DNA of 64,000 bases from Tabrizicola sp. (GTDB lineage Bacteria > Pseudomonadota > Alphaproteobacteria > Rhodobacterales > Rhodobacteraceae): positions 62,001-126,000 of the forward strand of contig NZ_JAUXZE010000009.1 of assembly GCF_030694085.1 (NCBI RefSeq). The letters run 5' to 3'. The translations under genes were made by a program, and so were the position numbers. The notes beneath the pieces are model-generated. The model ran no database searches. It had not been told where the DNA came from and was given only the letters and a program-made list of their open reading frames with translations. Shown in pieces: positions 1-8,815 of the stretch (position 1 is its first letter; each line of letters starts with the position of its first letter).

Positions 1-177
1 CTTCTCGACCCGGTCAAAGCTGGCGGACTGGATCACCGCGACCGACGTCGAGGCGTCCACCACGCGGACAAAGCTGGCATCAGGGTTTGCCACGTCTTCG
101 TAAAGGCCGGCGTCCTGGGCTGTCACGGTGGAAGCGGCAAGGATCAGGAACGGAAGGGTCAGGTGGATGCGTTTCAC
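1..177 (-). CDS. algF: Alginate O-acetylation protein AlgF, N-terminal part (runs off the window)
   Basis: Last visible gene of the alginate-like operon, cut by the left edge. The 59 visible residues begin with a cleavable signal peptide (hydrophobic, ending near TVTAQ). They continue into the family's DASFVRVVDA region, which in AlgF proteins follows a short GLY segment, seen here as AGLYED. AlgF is a periplasmic partner of AlgI, AlgJ and AlgX in O-acetylation of the polymer. The start is a GTG that overlaps the TGA of algX in a GTGA junction, which indicates translational coupling. The call rests on this short stretch plus operon position. The rest of the protein, and any algL or algE beyond it, cannot be seen. 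Confidence 0.72.
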   Translation of the reverse strand, partial: MKRIHLTLPFLILAASTVTAQDAGLYEDVANPDASFVRVVDASTSVAVIQSASFDRVEK

Positions 178-1547
178 GACGCGTCTCCTTTCTGGGTGGG
201 ACAAAGGGTAAGGGCGGAGGTGTCGGTAAGCGGCCGGTCGAAGCGGACCGCCACCTTGACAAGATCGGGGTGCCAATAGGGTTCCAGTTTCAGGAAGAAC
301 CGGCCCGTGGCACGCAGGCGATCCGACCGTTCGATGCGCAGGGATCGGCGGATACCCGCCCTGGTCTCGAACGTCACGTCGGCAAGCCGCGCACCTTCGC
401 CGCCCTGATCGAACAGAAGCGCATCTTCGGGCTTGAGCTGTCCGGGCTGAAAGCTGGCCGCGAGTGTGCCTTCCTCGATGGTCGTCTTGGTTGCGATGTC
501 GCAGGCAGGGCCAGCAGCCACGATCAGTTCGTCCATCGGGACGGGGCCGAACTGGGCGAGGCTGTTGTAGATCGGGTTCTCCCAGACCAGGAAGGTCGGT
601 CGGTCCTCGGCAAACTCGCGCGAGGTCAGATAGGAGGTCATCGAACCGAACTGGTTGCCGCCGGTGATGGCGTAGTTGACCGCCTCGATCCCGGCGTATT
701 CGGACAGGAACCCGGCGAAGTTGTTGATGCTGCTGTCAGAGAACGACGTGCCGACCAGCACCAGGCTGGCTTCGTCGCCGCCGGTGCCGAAGATGTCCAG
801 GGCTCCGCCCTCGGCTTGGGGCTGGGCTGGTTCGCCGTCGGCGAAGATGTCGGCGGCGGAAAGCGCGGCATCGCTGGCTACGGTGGTGACCCAGGTGGTC
901 GCTTCGACCTGGGGCAGGGTTTCCTTGCAATAGGTCTGCAACTCGCGACGAAGACCAGAGAAGGCGATCTCGGGCGCGGCTTCCTGCGAGGTGAACGTGA
1001 CGGGCGTCAGGTCGGCATAGGCTGGCAGGCTGCGGATCATTTCGCCTATGGCCTGGGCGGCAATTCGCGCGCCAATGGGGGTCCAGTGGAAGTCGGCCTG
1101 GAAGAAGACCCTTTCGTCCGGTTCGGCCTTCAGCATCGCGGTCATCAGGTCAGGCGACGGGACTCCGGCGGCATTGAGGCGGTCGGTCACGTCCTGGTAG
1201 TTGGCCTGCATCACGGCGGGGTCGTAGCCATAGGCCGCAGCTTCGGGCGGCAGGTATTGCGGCATCGCCTGCCCCTTCGTCGGAACGTTGACGTAGATCA
1301 GCGTGGTGCCCTGTTCTTCCAGCACCCGCGCAAGTTGGGCCAGTTGGCCAACGACGATATCGTCCATCGGATGCTGCAGGCGCAGGTCGGACTGGACACG
1401 GTAGAAGACGCCGTCCTTGCCCTCGATGCTGGCCGAAGGGGCAATCTCGGTGTTGGCGCAGCCGAACTGCGTGGGTCCTGCCTGAGCGGCGGGGGCGAGA
1501 ACGGCGGGGGCGAGAAGGGTGCAAAGGACGAAAGCGGGGCGCATCAT
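174..1547 (-). CDS. algX: AlgX-type alginate O-acetyltransferase (SGNH-like plus C-terminal carbohydrate-binding domain)
   Basis: 457 residues, close to the roughly 474 of Pseudomonas AlgX. A signal peptide covers about residues 1–23, followed by an ALGX/ALGJ SGNH-like domain. The Asp-x-His pair is at 152–154 within DFHWTP, and the nucleophile motif GTSFS is at 266–270 (Ser268). The remaining ~110 residues fit the carbohydrate-binding domain that separates AlgX from AlgJ. Known AlgX transfers acetyl groups to polymannuronate in the periplasm. The gene sits between the Sel1-repeat gene and algF with overlapping ends (starts at 1547 or 1544 over a TGA at 1544–1546). The catalytic residues appear intact, so acetylation is probably retained even though other functions of the cluster look altered. 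Confidence 0.85.
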   Translation of the reverse strand: MMRPAFVLCTLLAPAVLAPAAQAGPTQFGCANTEIAPSASIEGKDGVFYRVQSDLRLQHPMDDIVVGQLAQLARVLEEQGTTLIYVNVPTKGQAMPQYLPPEAAAYGYDPAVMQANYQDVTDRLNAAGVPSPDLMTAMLKAEPDERVFFQADFHWTPIGARIAAQAIGEMIRSLPAYADLTPVTFTSQEAAPEIAFSGLRRELQTYCKETLPQVEATTWVTTVASDAALSAADIFADGEPAQPQAEGGALDIFGTGGDEASLVLVGTSFSDSSINNFAGFLSEYAGIEAVNYAITGGNQFGSMTSYLTSREFAEDRPTFLVWENPIYNSLAQFGPVPMDELIVAAGPACDIATKTTIEEGTLAASFQPGQLKPEDALLFDQGGEGARLADVTFETRAGIRRSLRIERSDRLRATGRFFLKLEPYWHPDLVKVAVRFDRPLTDTSALTLCPTQKGDAS

Positions 1548-2314
1548 GGGGCGGCTCCTTCGGATGTCGGGCGCTCGGGCGGGCGCTTGCTGCGGTCAAG
1601 ATCGGGATCGGTGGCGGGCAGGGCGGCGGCCTGCAGGTCTTCACCACCGGGAATCTGACGCGCCAGCGACAGGGCCATTGCCTGAACGCCGGGATCGGGG
1701 CTGGCCAGCGCCAACTCCAGCGCGGGGCGGGCAGCTTCGGGGTCTGGCGGCAGGCCCGGCTCGCCCTTGATATGGCTTAGCGCAAGCTGAATCGCGGCCT
1801 TGGCGTCCCCGGCCCGGGCGGCAAGAAGCAACAGCTCCCGCGCGCGGGGGATGTCGGTCTGGAACGGCGCGCCTTTCAGCAGCATCTGCGCCAGGCCCGA
1901 TGCCGCCTTGGCGTCGCCCCGCCGCGCTGCGCGGTCAAGGACACCGCGAATGTTGCGCAGGCGGGCGGGGCCGAACGCGGCGCTTTGGTCGGTCAAGGTG
2001 GCCAGAAGGCGCGGCATTGCGAAGTCGCGGCCCTGGTAGACGGCAATGGAATAGTAATGCGCGGCATCGTCGATGAAGGCAGGGTCGCCCCGTTCCTCCA
2101 GCCGCTTGGCAAAGCGGGCGGCGGCCAGCCCCTCGCCCGCGTCGGCAAGGGTCCGAAGCTGGACATCGGACAGATCGCGCCCGGCCAGCATCGACTTGCG
2201 CAAGGCCTTGAGGGACGGGCTGCCCGCGATGGCCGGGGGCAGCACCACGTCCGCCCAAACCGGGGCCGCGGCAAGCAGGGCCAGGACCAGCCCGATATGC
2301 AGAACCCTACGCAC
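1544..2314 (-). CDS. Secreted Sel1/TPR-like repeat protein in the AlgK position
   Basis: 256 residues with an N-terminal signal peptide (about 1–21, ending near APVWA). An alpha-helical repeat region follows, with recognisable Sel1-type units such as AARRGDAKAASGLAQML and AARAGDAKAAIQLALS. The C-terminal tail is charged and proline-rich. AlgK of Pseudomonas is a Sel1-repeat outer-membrane lipoprotein that positions the AlgE porin. This protein is about half its length and has no lipobox cysteine, so it would be a soluble periplasmic scaffold. It lies between algJ and algX with overlaps on both sides and is clearly part of the operon. Equivalence with AlgK is inferred from fold and position only. 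Confidence 0.6.
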   Translation of the reverse strand: MRRVLHIGLVLALLAAAPVWADVVLPPAIAGSPSLKALRKSMLAGRDLSDVQLRTLADAGEGLAAARFAKRLEERGDPAFIDDAAHYYSIAVYQGRDFAMPRLLATLTDQSAAFGPARLRNIRGVLDRAARRGDAKAASGLAQMLLKGAPFQTDIPRARELLLLAARAGDAKAAIQLALSHIKGEPGLPPDPEAARPALELALASPDPGVQAMALSLARQIPGGEDLQAAALPATDPDLDRSKRPPERPTSEGAAP

Positions 2315-3401
2315 CGCTTTTCACCGTGCCTTGCTTCACCGGACCTTGCGCATCCCACAGCGCGGGGTCGGTCAGGTAGCGCACCGGGAATTCCCAGATC
2401 ACCACCTCGGGCGGGGCGTCACGGAAATCGGGCGACGCAAGGTAGTCCAGCATCGGGCGGGCCGGACCTCGGCCCTCTTCGGCCAGATTCAGCACGTCAC
2501 GGCGCAGGGCAAGCTTCAGCGCCTCGGCGAAGCTGAAGGTCGGGTTGGCAGAGTAGGACGTGCCGATCAGAAGCGTGCCGCCCGCCTCGGTTCCCGCGAA
2601 GATGTCAAGGCCGTCGTCTGCAGCCCGCGCCGTGGCGGTGAAGGGGCTGGCGACCTCGGGGGCGAGGCCGATTGACGGGGCGAGATCCTCGGTGGTCACG
2701 TAGGCCACAAGATCGCCGGTGAACTCTTGCGGAGACAGCCGCTCGATGTCGAACTCGCTGTCGCCCAGGTCGATCAGCCCCGAGGCAGCCAGCGCCTGCG
2801 CCACGTCCTCGGCGCCTTCGGGGGTCCAGTGGGTGTCGGTGCGGAAGAAGGACAATTCTGCCTCGGCCCCGCCCCGCAGCGCCGACCGGGCGTTGAGGAC
2901 GGGCACGTCATGACTGCGCAGACCGGCCAGGAAGGCATCATACAGCGTGGCGACCCCCTGCGCCGCCTCGCGGTCGCTGTGGGCGACCATGACGTCCAGC
3001 TTGCCGGGAACCGGAACCATGACCAGCCGCGTGCCTGCCGCCTCCAGTCGGTCACGGACCCGCGCGATGCGGGCAAGCGACAGGTCAAGGTCGCCGGACA
3101 GGGGCCGCACTTCCTCGGAGGTGAAAAGCCAGCCGTCTTCGCCGGCAAGCACGCCCTTGCGGCCTTCGCCCACCGCAAGATAGCGCAGCGCCCCGATCAT
3201 GCCGATGGCCGGATCACGATGCGGCAGAGACTTGCGGTAGACGGTGTCCAGCCTTGCCGTCAGCCCGCCACGAAGAAGCTCGACGTCCGACGGCAGCTCG
3301 CTGCGGCCCGGAAACTGGGCGTAACCAAGGTTCACCACCGCGGCATAGCTGAAGAAGGCAGCGGGGAGCAGGAAGCGCGAGGCCCTGAGGATGGGTTGCA
3401 T
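2307..3401 (-). CDS. algJ: AlgJ-type alginate O-acetylation protein
   Basis: 364 residues with an uncleaved-looking N-terminal hydrophobic segment (about 8–28), then an ALGX/ALGJ-like SGNH domain. The motif DTHWTP is at 189–194 and the nucleophile GTSYS at 280–284 (Ser282). There is no C-terminal carbohydrate-binding domain, which distinguishes it from the AlgX-like protein downstream. AlgJ acts with AlgI as an acetyl carrier or transferase at the inner membrane. The gene starts 9 bp after algI ends and overlaps the Sel1-repeat gene by 8 bp. All visible catalytic residues are present. Confidence 0.84.
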   Translation of the reverse strand: MQPILRASRFLLPAAFFSYAAVVNLGYAQFPGRSELPSDVELLRGGLTARLDTVYRKSLPHRDPAIGMIGALRYLAVGEGRKGVLAGEDGWLFTSEEVRPLSGDLDLSLARIARVRDRLEAAGTRLVMVPVPGKLDVMVAHSDREAAQGVATLYDAFLAGLRSHDVPVLNARSALRGGAEAELSFFRTDTHWTPEGAEDVAQALAASGLIDLGDSEFDIERLSPQEFTGDLVAYVTTEDLAPSIGLAPEVASPFTATARAADDGLDIFAGTEAGGTLLIGTSYSANPTFSFAEALKLALRRDVLNLAEEGRGPARPMLDYLASPDFRDAPPEVVIWEFPVRYLTDPALWDAQGPVKQGTVKSGA

Positions 3402-3410
3402 GGCGGACTC

Positions 3411-4838
3411 CTAGAACTGGAAATACAGGAAGGGAGAGAAGCTCTGCTCGGCCAGCCGCATCACGGCCAACGAGAAGATCAGCGTGGTCGCCAGCGCGGG
3501 CAGGACAGTGCCTGAAAGCGCCAGCGTGCCGGTCGGCGTGACGGCGTGGTAGCGGCGGTCGAACCAGTCGTTCAGGAAGGGTTCCGACGCGGCGAGGAGG
3601 ATTGCCAGCATCAGGACCGCCAGGCTTTCGCGGGTGATCTGGACTGCGATCTCGAAAGGCAGTGCCCAGCCGTTAAGGCCCAGCATCCCGGCGTAGACCT
3701 CTATCGCCGTGCCGATGCCCGTTGCCCGGAAGGCGACCCAACCGATCAGCACGATCAAGAGGGTCCGAAGCACGCGCACCGTCGTCTTGGGCGCGCGGGC
3801 GATGCCGGTCCAGCGCTCCACTGCCAGCCAGCCACCATGCCAGGCACCCCAGAGGACAAAGGTCCAGTTGGCCCCGTGCCAGAGGCCCCCCAGGACCATC
3901 ACGGTCATGAGGTTGACGTAGGTGCGTCCCCCGCCGACCCGGTTGCCGCCCAGGGGGATGTACAGATAATCCCGCAGCCAGACCGACAGGCTGATGTGCC
4001 AGCGCCGCCAGAACTCGGTGATCGACCCCGAGATGTAGGGCGTGTCGAAGTTCTCCATGAACCTAAAGCCCATCATCAGGCCCAGGCCGATGGCCATGTC
4101 GCTGTAGCCCGAAAAGTCGAAGTAAAGCTGCATCATGTAGGCCAGCGCGCCGACCCAGGCCAGGGGCGCCGTGGGATCGGGGGTGGTGAAGGCAAGGTCG
4201 GCAAGCGGGGCAAGGCTGTCGGCGATCAGGACCTTCTTGCCCAGGCCCACGGTAAAGCGTGCCATTCCGTCGGCGAACTTGTCGGCGGTGTGGGTGCGGT
4301 CGCGGAACTGGTTCTCAAGGTCCTTGAAGCGCAGGATGGGGCCGGCCACGAGTTGCGGGAAAAGCGAGATGAAGGCGGCGAAGTCGAAGAAGTTGGCGGT
4401 GGGGCTGGCGTCACGGCGGTAGACGTCGATCAGGTAGCTGATCGACTGGAAGACGTAGAACGACACGCCGATCGGCAGGATCAGGTGCCAGTGGACGCCC
4501 AGGCCCGCCGCGTCCGTGCCCAGCATCGCGGCAAAGCTGTCGATGAAGAAGTTCAGGTATTTGAACACGCCCAGCACGGACAGGCACCCCGCCGTGCCGA
4601 TGGCGCAGGCCCAGGTTGCCCGGCGCGTGCCGAGATTGGCCCCGATCACCCGCCCGAACGCGTAGGTCCACAGCGTCGTCAGGATCAAGAGACCCAGGAA
4701 GTCGATCCGCCACCAGCCGTAGAACGTCCACGACCCCGCCAGGATCAGCGCCGAGCGGTAGCGGAACGGCGTAAGGTAATACAGCCCCAGGAACAGCGGC
4801 AGGAACAGGAACAGGAAGGTTTCCGAGGAAAAGACCAT
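3411..4838 (-). CDS. algI: AlgI-type MBOAT O-acyltransferase (alginate O-acetylation)
   Basis: 475 residues of multi-pass membrane protein beginning MVFSSETFLFLFLPL, typical of AlgI/DltB-type MBOAT enzymes. The family histidine lies in GLWHGANW (His321), with further conserved histidines at 281 (RRWHISLS) and 334 (WGAWHG). AlgI moves acetyl groups from a cytoplasmic donor across the inner membrane for AlgJ and AlgX. Its neighbours are the AlgG-like and AlgJ genes, 4 and 9 bp away. Length and catalytic histidines match the family and nothing looks degraded. Other MBOATs acetylate cellulose or teichoic acids, but the operon makes the alginate assignment firm. Confidence 0.92.
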   Translation of the reverse strand: MVFSSETFLFLFLPLFLGLYYLTPFRYRSALILAGSWTFYGWWRIDFLGLLILTTLWTYAFGRVIGANLGTRRATWACAIGTAGCLSVLGVFKYLNFFIDSFAAMLGTDAAGLGVHWHLILPIGVSFYVFQSISYLIDVYRRDASPTANFFDFAAFISLFPQLVAGPILRFKDLENQFRDRTHTADKFADGMARFTVGLGKKVLIADSLAPLADLAFTTPDPTAPLAWVGALAYMMQLYFDFSGYSDMAIGLGLMMGFRFMENFDTPYISGSITEFWRRWHISLSVWLRDYLYIPLGGNRVGGGRTYVNLMTVMVLGGLWHGANWTFVLWGAWHGGWLAVERWTGIARAPKTTVRVLRTLLIVLIGWVAFRATGIGTAIEVYAGMLGLNGWALPFEIAVQITRESLAVLMLAILLAASEPFLNDWFDRRYHAVTPTGTLALSGTVLPALATTLIFSLAVMRLAEQSFSPFLYFQF

Positions 4839-4842
4839 CGGT

Positions 4843-6267
4843 CTACTCCGGCTGACAGGGAACAGGGGGGGCAGAGGCTTTGGCTACAGCGGGAATGACG
4901 AAGGCTGATCCCGCGCCGAGATAGGCCCCCAGCCAGGGTGAGAAGTCCCCGGCAAACTGGCGCGGGGTCTGGTCGCTCAGGTCGTTGCCCGCGAGGCGCA
5001 CTTCGCCCAGACCGGCCGCACGCAGGCCCTCGCGGTTGCCGCTGAGGCGGTTGTCGGACATCAGGACCGGCCCAAGGCCCGACTGCGCCTGGACCTCGAT
5101 CCCGGCCGAGCCGTTGCCGGTAATGGCGTTATCGGCCACCCGCGCCGCGCCTGTCCGGGTCAGGCGCAGACCCGCCGTGCCGTTTCCGGCGATGATGTTG
5201 CCCTGCACCGCGACGCAAGTGGCCGGGCCAAGGCTGATGCCGGACCCGGCGTTGTTCAGGATGACATTGGCCCGCAGGCCCAGACGAAGGGTCTTGCCAT
5301 CGATCTGCAACCCGTTCCGGCCGCCATCGGCGATCACGTTGCCCGCGATGACCACATCTTCCAGCATGCCCGACAGGCGGATGCCCGCGCCGCTGTCGGT
5401 TCCGGTGATCCGGTTCCCGGACAGCACGACGCCGCGCCCATCCTTGACCGAAACCGCCGCAGCACCCGCGCCAGAAAAGCGGTTGCGGGTCACGACCATG
5501 CCGTCCGCGCCCTCGAAGGACAGGCTGTAGACGTCCTGGAACCGGCTGCGGGTCACGACCGGCGCGCTGGACGGTTTCATCAACCCGCCGGTCAGGACCG
5601 AGACGCCCCGGAACGCCACAGGTCCGGCGAAGCCAAGGTCGGCAAAAGTCGACCGTTCAGCCCGGAAGCTGCCCTGACCCGTGACCAGGAGGAACGGCCG
5701 GAAGGTCGGCACCCGGGCGTTCTGCCCCGTATCGCCGCGCAGTGTCGCGCCGGCAAGGTGGACGTCACCGAAGCTCAGAACGAAGGCCCCGGCGGCGGTG
5801 TCCAGTTCCAGAAGATCGCCCTTCGACAGCACCAGCGTCGCGCCGGGCCACAGGACCAACGGCCGCGACAGTCGCCAGCCGTTCGTCCGGCGCTGAAGGA
5901 AGCCTGCGGCTTCCAGCTCGGGCAGGGTCGCGGTGCCGGACAGAAGGTAGATCACATCCGTCGCGCTGGCTTGCGCCAGTTGCAGCGACAGATGCCCGTT
6001 GCCGCCCGCCAGGATCGACAGCTGGGTCAGCGCGGCCTGAACATCCCCCTCCAGCACCTTCATCGGCCCCCCCGCAACGGGCGAGGCTTTCGGCACGTCA
6101 GCCAGTTCCAGCCCTCCAGCCAGCCGGCCGGCCAGCACCGCCAGCACCTCGCGGTCCGCACCCGCCTTCAGCACCCGAGCAATCGCCCCGTGCAGGATCG
6201 CGTCCGGCTGGGCCGAAAGGGGGCCGGCCAGCAACAGCACGGCGAGAATGGACGGCAAGAGCCGCAT
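4843..6267 (-). CDS. AlgG-like right-handed beta-helix protein lacking the DPHD epimerase motif
   Basis: 474 residues with a signal peptide (1–19). An AlgG-like N-terminal half includes FVLSFGDVHLAGATLRG (about 163–178) and GVSVLTGG, followed by parallel beta-helix coils rich in GN.I.GNG repeats, and an ending near FAGDFSPWLGAYLGAGS. AlgG is the periplasmic C5-mannuronan epimerase whose catalytic motif is DPHD. The equivalent coil here reads AVSVKDGRG (271–279), so the Asp-Pro-His is absent and only the last Asp remains. The downstream R-x-x-HGIIVS coil is also replaced (DSGAGIRLSG). It probably binds or protects the polymer in the secretion complex rather than epimerising it. The start at 6267 overlaps the algA stop (ATGA). 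An open frame continues to 6891 but only shadows algA. Confidence 0.75.
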   Translation of the reverse strand: MRLLPSILAVLLLAGPLSAQPDAILHGAIARVLKAGADREVLAVLAGRLAGGLELADVPKASPVAGGPMKVLEGDVQAALTQLSILAGGNGHLSLQLAQASATDVIYLLSGTATLPELEAAGFLQRRTNGWRLSRPLVLWPGATLVLSKGDLLELDTAAGAFVLSFGDVHLAGATLRGDTGQNARVPTFRPFLLVTGQGSFRAERSTFADLGFAGPVAFRGVSVLTGGLMKPSSAPVVTRSRFQDVYSLSFEGADGMVVTRNRFSGAGAAAVSVKDGRGVVLSGNRITGTDSGAGIRLSGMLEDVVIAGNVIADGGRNGLQIDGKTLRLGLRANVILNNAGSGISLGPATCVAVQGNIIAGNGTAGLRLTRTGAARVADNAITGNGSAGIEVQAQSGLGPVLMSDNRLSGNREGLRAAGLGEVRLAGNDLSDQTPRQFAGDFSPWLGAYLGAGSAFVIPAVAKASAPPVPCQPE

Positions 6268-7703
6268 CAGATCGCCTCCGGCAGACGGTCGGAGGCCATG
6301 ATGAGATCGTGCCCAAGGCCGCCGAAGTCTGCCCCGCCCCGGAAAACCAGGTGCACCAGCTTCAGGTCGCCCTCGGTCGGGTTGGTCAGCGGCAAAGCCT
6401 CGTCGGGGTCGATCGCGACTGTCTGACCGCGCCGCACCGTCACTTCGCGCCCGTCGATCAGGCAGCGCCCCTCGCCTGAAAGGACAGTCAGCAGGCTTGG
6501 TCCCACCCCCGTCCCGTTCACCTGGACCGATGCCTTCCGTTGCACCGTCATGATCCGCATGTCGTTGCCCATGTCGGTCGCAACAGTCTCGATCCGGCCC
6601 CAGGGCATTTCGCGCGTGGTGTGGGTGCGGACCTCGCGGCGCTGGCTGGCCTTCAGCCGGTCCACCAGCTGCTTGACGTCCTGCGAGTTCGACCGCTTGG
6701 TCACCAGAACGGCGTCGGGGGTGTCGATCACCACCGTGTCCTGCATCCCGATCACGGCAACCAGGCGCGTTTCGCTTTGCACCAGCGAATTCTTGGTGTT
6801 CATCGCGATCACGTCGCCATGCAGGACGTTGCCGTCCCCATCGCGGTCCGAGATCTGGTAGACCGCATTCCAGGCGCCGACGTCGTCCCATTCCACCCCG
6901 TGCAAGGGGGCCAGCGCGATGGCGGGCGTGCGCTCGAACACCTGACGCTCGGTCGGCTCGTTCGCCGCCTGGCGGAAGCTGGCCTCGTCCAGAAGGATGC
7001 CCAGCGTCCGCAGCTCGGCCCCGTCTAGCGCACCCGTCACCGCTGCATGGGTGACCGGGTCCAGGCGGCGGAACTCATCAATCAGCGTCTCGGCCCGCAT
7101 CAGGCTGATGCCCGAGGCCCAGAAGACCCCGCCTGCCTGGATCAGTCGTTGGGCGTGGTCGTAGCCCGGCTTTTCCACGAACTGCGCCACCTGGTGCAGT
7201 CCGGGATAGTCCGCCACGACCCCACCGTCGGTGAGGTAGCCGTAGCCGGTCTCGGGATAGGTCGGGTGGACGCCGAAGCTGATGATCCGCCCGTCATCGG
7301 CCGCCGGGCGCATGGCCCGGATGATGCGGTTGATGTCGCCCTTGATCATGTGGTCCGAGGGCAGGACAAGGATCATCGCCTCCGGGTCGTCCCGATACGC
7401 ACAAAGTGCTGCGGCCAGCACGGCCGGGCCGGTGTTGCGACCAACCGGCTCGCCGATCACCCGCCCCTGAAGCTGAACCTCGTCCAGTTGCCGGTGAACC
7501 AGCGCCGCCTGGCCCGCATTTGTGACCACGATCGGCTCGGCGAAATCCGGGCCGCGATGGCGCTGAAGGGTGGCCTGGAAATAGGTCAGGCTGCCCTTGC
7601 CCAGGGTCGGCTGGAACTGCTTCGGCTGCTCGATCCGGCTCATCGGCCACAGGCGAGAGCCCATGCCACCGCAAAGCACAACGGGAGTGATGGACTGTGT
7701 CAT
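6267..7703 (-). CDS. algA: Mannose-1-phosphate guanylyltransferase with degenerate phosphomannose isomerase domain
   Basis: 478 residues of the type II PMI/GMP family. The nucleotidyltransferase half has the GTP-binding signature GGMGSRLWP (12–20) and FVEKP (175–179), so GDP-mannose synthesis is expected to work. The C-terminal cupin begins normally with PWGR (367–370). The isomerase signature, QMHHHRAEHW in Pseudomonas AlgA, is replaced by VQVNGTGVGPSL (393–404), removing the metal-binding histidines and the EHW. Phosphomannose isomerase activity is therefore unlikely, and mannose-6-phosphate would come from another enzyme. The gene sits between alg44 and the algG-like gene, with ATGA overlaps at both ends. 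The cytoplasmic product supplies substrate for AlgD. Confidence 0.88.
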   Translation of the reverse strand: MTQSITPVVLCGGMGSRLWPMSRIEQPKQFQPTLGKGSLTYFQATLQRHRGPDFAEPIVVTNAGQAALVHRQLDEVQLQGRVIGEPVGRNTGPAVLAAALCAYRDDPEAMILVLPSDHMIKGDINRIIRAMRPAADDGRIISFGVHPTYPETGYGYLTDGGVVADYPGLHQVAQFVEKPGYDHAQRLIQAGGVFWASGISLMRAETLIDEFRRLDPVTHAAVTGALDGAELRTLGILLDEASFRQAANEPTERQVFERTPAIALAPLHGVEWDDVGAWNAVYQISDRDGDGNVLHGDVIAMNTKNSLVQSETRLVAVIGMQDTVVIDTPDAVLVTKRSNSQDVKQLVDRLKASQRREVRTHTTREMPWGRIETVATDMGNDMRIMTVQRKASVQVNGTGVGPSLLTVLSGEGRCLIDGREVTVRRGQTVAIDPDEALPLTNPTEGDLKLVHLVFRGGADFGGLGHDLIMASDRLPEAI

Positions 7704-8791
7704 GGCGAGTCTGCCTTTGTTGCGGAGGTGAGAGTGTCGGCATAGGTGGCAAGCGGCCGAACCAGGCCGGGAAGCGGGCGCCGCAGGGTGACTTCGGCCA
7801 GCTGTCCGGTGCGGTCCTGGGCCAGCGGCTGGTCGGGCGTCAGTCGGAACGGCACCGGCTGACCCGGCGCGGCAGAGCCAAGGCCGCCGGGGGCAAGACG
7901 GGCCGTGACCTCCTGGCCATCGGCAAAGCGCAGCTCGACCGCGCTGGCCTGGGCCAGGTCAATCAGCTCTTCCGGCAGGACGGTTCCGGTCAGCACCAGC
8001 GGAGCGTCCGGGTTGGACACCCGCAGCACGGGATCGCCCGCAAAGACGGTAGACCCCGCCTCGACCCCCAGCACCTCGACCCGACAGTCGCATGGCATCA
8101 CCACGGACAGGGCCTGCCCGGTGTTCGACCGGATCGCATAGGCGACCTCGCCTGCCTTGGCCTCGGGGTCCAGAAAGTCGATCTGACCCGTGGCGGTCGC
8201 CGCCAGCGTGCGCCCTTCGAAGCCCACGACGGCGGGCGTTGCCAGCCGGTAGGTAAAGACACGCTGAAAGACCTTGGTGCCGACCAGACCCAACAGAAGG
8301 GCTGTCAGCGCCAGGAGCAGGAGCGTGCCGCCAAACTTGCGCAACCGCCGCACCGGCACCTGGGTCCCCTTGGGTTTCGCCCCGGATGGTGGGCGCACCG
8401 TCAGCACATTGCCCAGGGTGACCAGGTCGCCCGCGATGTACGAGTTCATCAGGTGACGCAGCTGCGGCAGATGCTCGCCCATCGGTTCCAGGAACATCAG
8501 CGCCGCCGAGCCATTGGCCGCGTCCGCATCCTCGACCCGGACCTCGATGGACAGGCCGACGGTGTAGCCCTGAAAGCGGAAGACGACCCAGGCCAGCCGC
8601 TCCAGCCCCTGCATGTGGGGGTCGATCAACCCGCTGATCGTCGCGCGGACCAGCGAGATTTCGCGACCCCTGTATTGCCGCCCGTCGATCTCGACATGGA
8701 AGGGGATGTCCAGCATCGGATGGTCGGCCGGGCCGCCCCAGGTGACGGCTGCCGGACTTTGGCGGGTCGAAGATGTGATCGCTTGGTCCAA
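7700..8791 (-). CDS. alg44: Alg44-like co-polymerase with degenerate PilZ domain
   Basis: 363 residues. It has a cytoplasmic PilZ-like N-terminus (about 20–110), one membrane segment (roughly 153–172, LLLLALTALLLGLVG) and a periplasmic HlyD-like arm, the layout of Alg44 (389 residues in Pseudomonas). Alg44 activates polymerisation by Alg8 on binding c-di-GMP through RxxxR and (D/N)xSxxG. Here the segment before the first strand reads DHPMLDIPFHVEIDG with no RxxxR, and the second motif is replaced by EISLVRATISG. Nucleotide binding is therefore doubtful. It follows alg8 by 24 bp and overlaps algA in an ATGA junction. Confidence 0.82.
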   Translation of the reverse strand: MDQAITSSTRQSPAAVTWGGPADHPMLDIPFHVEIDGRQYRGREISLVRATISGLIDPHMQGLERLAWVVFRFQGYTVGLSIEVRVEDADAANGSAALMFLEPMGEHLPQLRHLMNSYIAGDLVTLGNVLTVRPPSGAKPKGTQVPVRRLRKFGGTLLLLALTALLLGLVGTKVFQRVFTYRLATPAVVGFEGRTLAATATGQIDFLDPEAKAGEVAYAIRSNTGQALSVVMPCDCRVEVLGVEAGSTVFAGDPVLRVSNPDAPLVLTGTVLPEELIDLAQASAVELRFADGQEVTARLAPGGLGSAAPGQPVPFRLTPDQPLAQDRTGQLAEVTLRRPLPGLVRPLATYADTLTSATKADSP

Positions 8792-8815
8792 GGGACGGTC
8801 CTTTCCAGACGGGTT

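Noticed and set aside
4843..6891. Long open frame giving a 682-residue protein
   Set aside because: The part upstream of 6267 is the out-of-frame shadow of algA. The real start at 6267 has a signal peptide and overlaps the algA stop.
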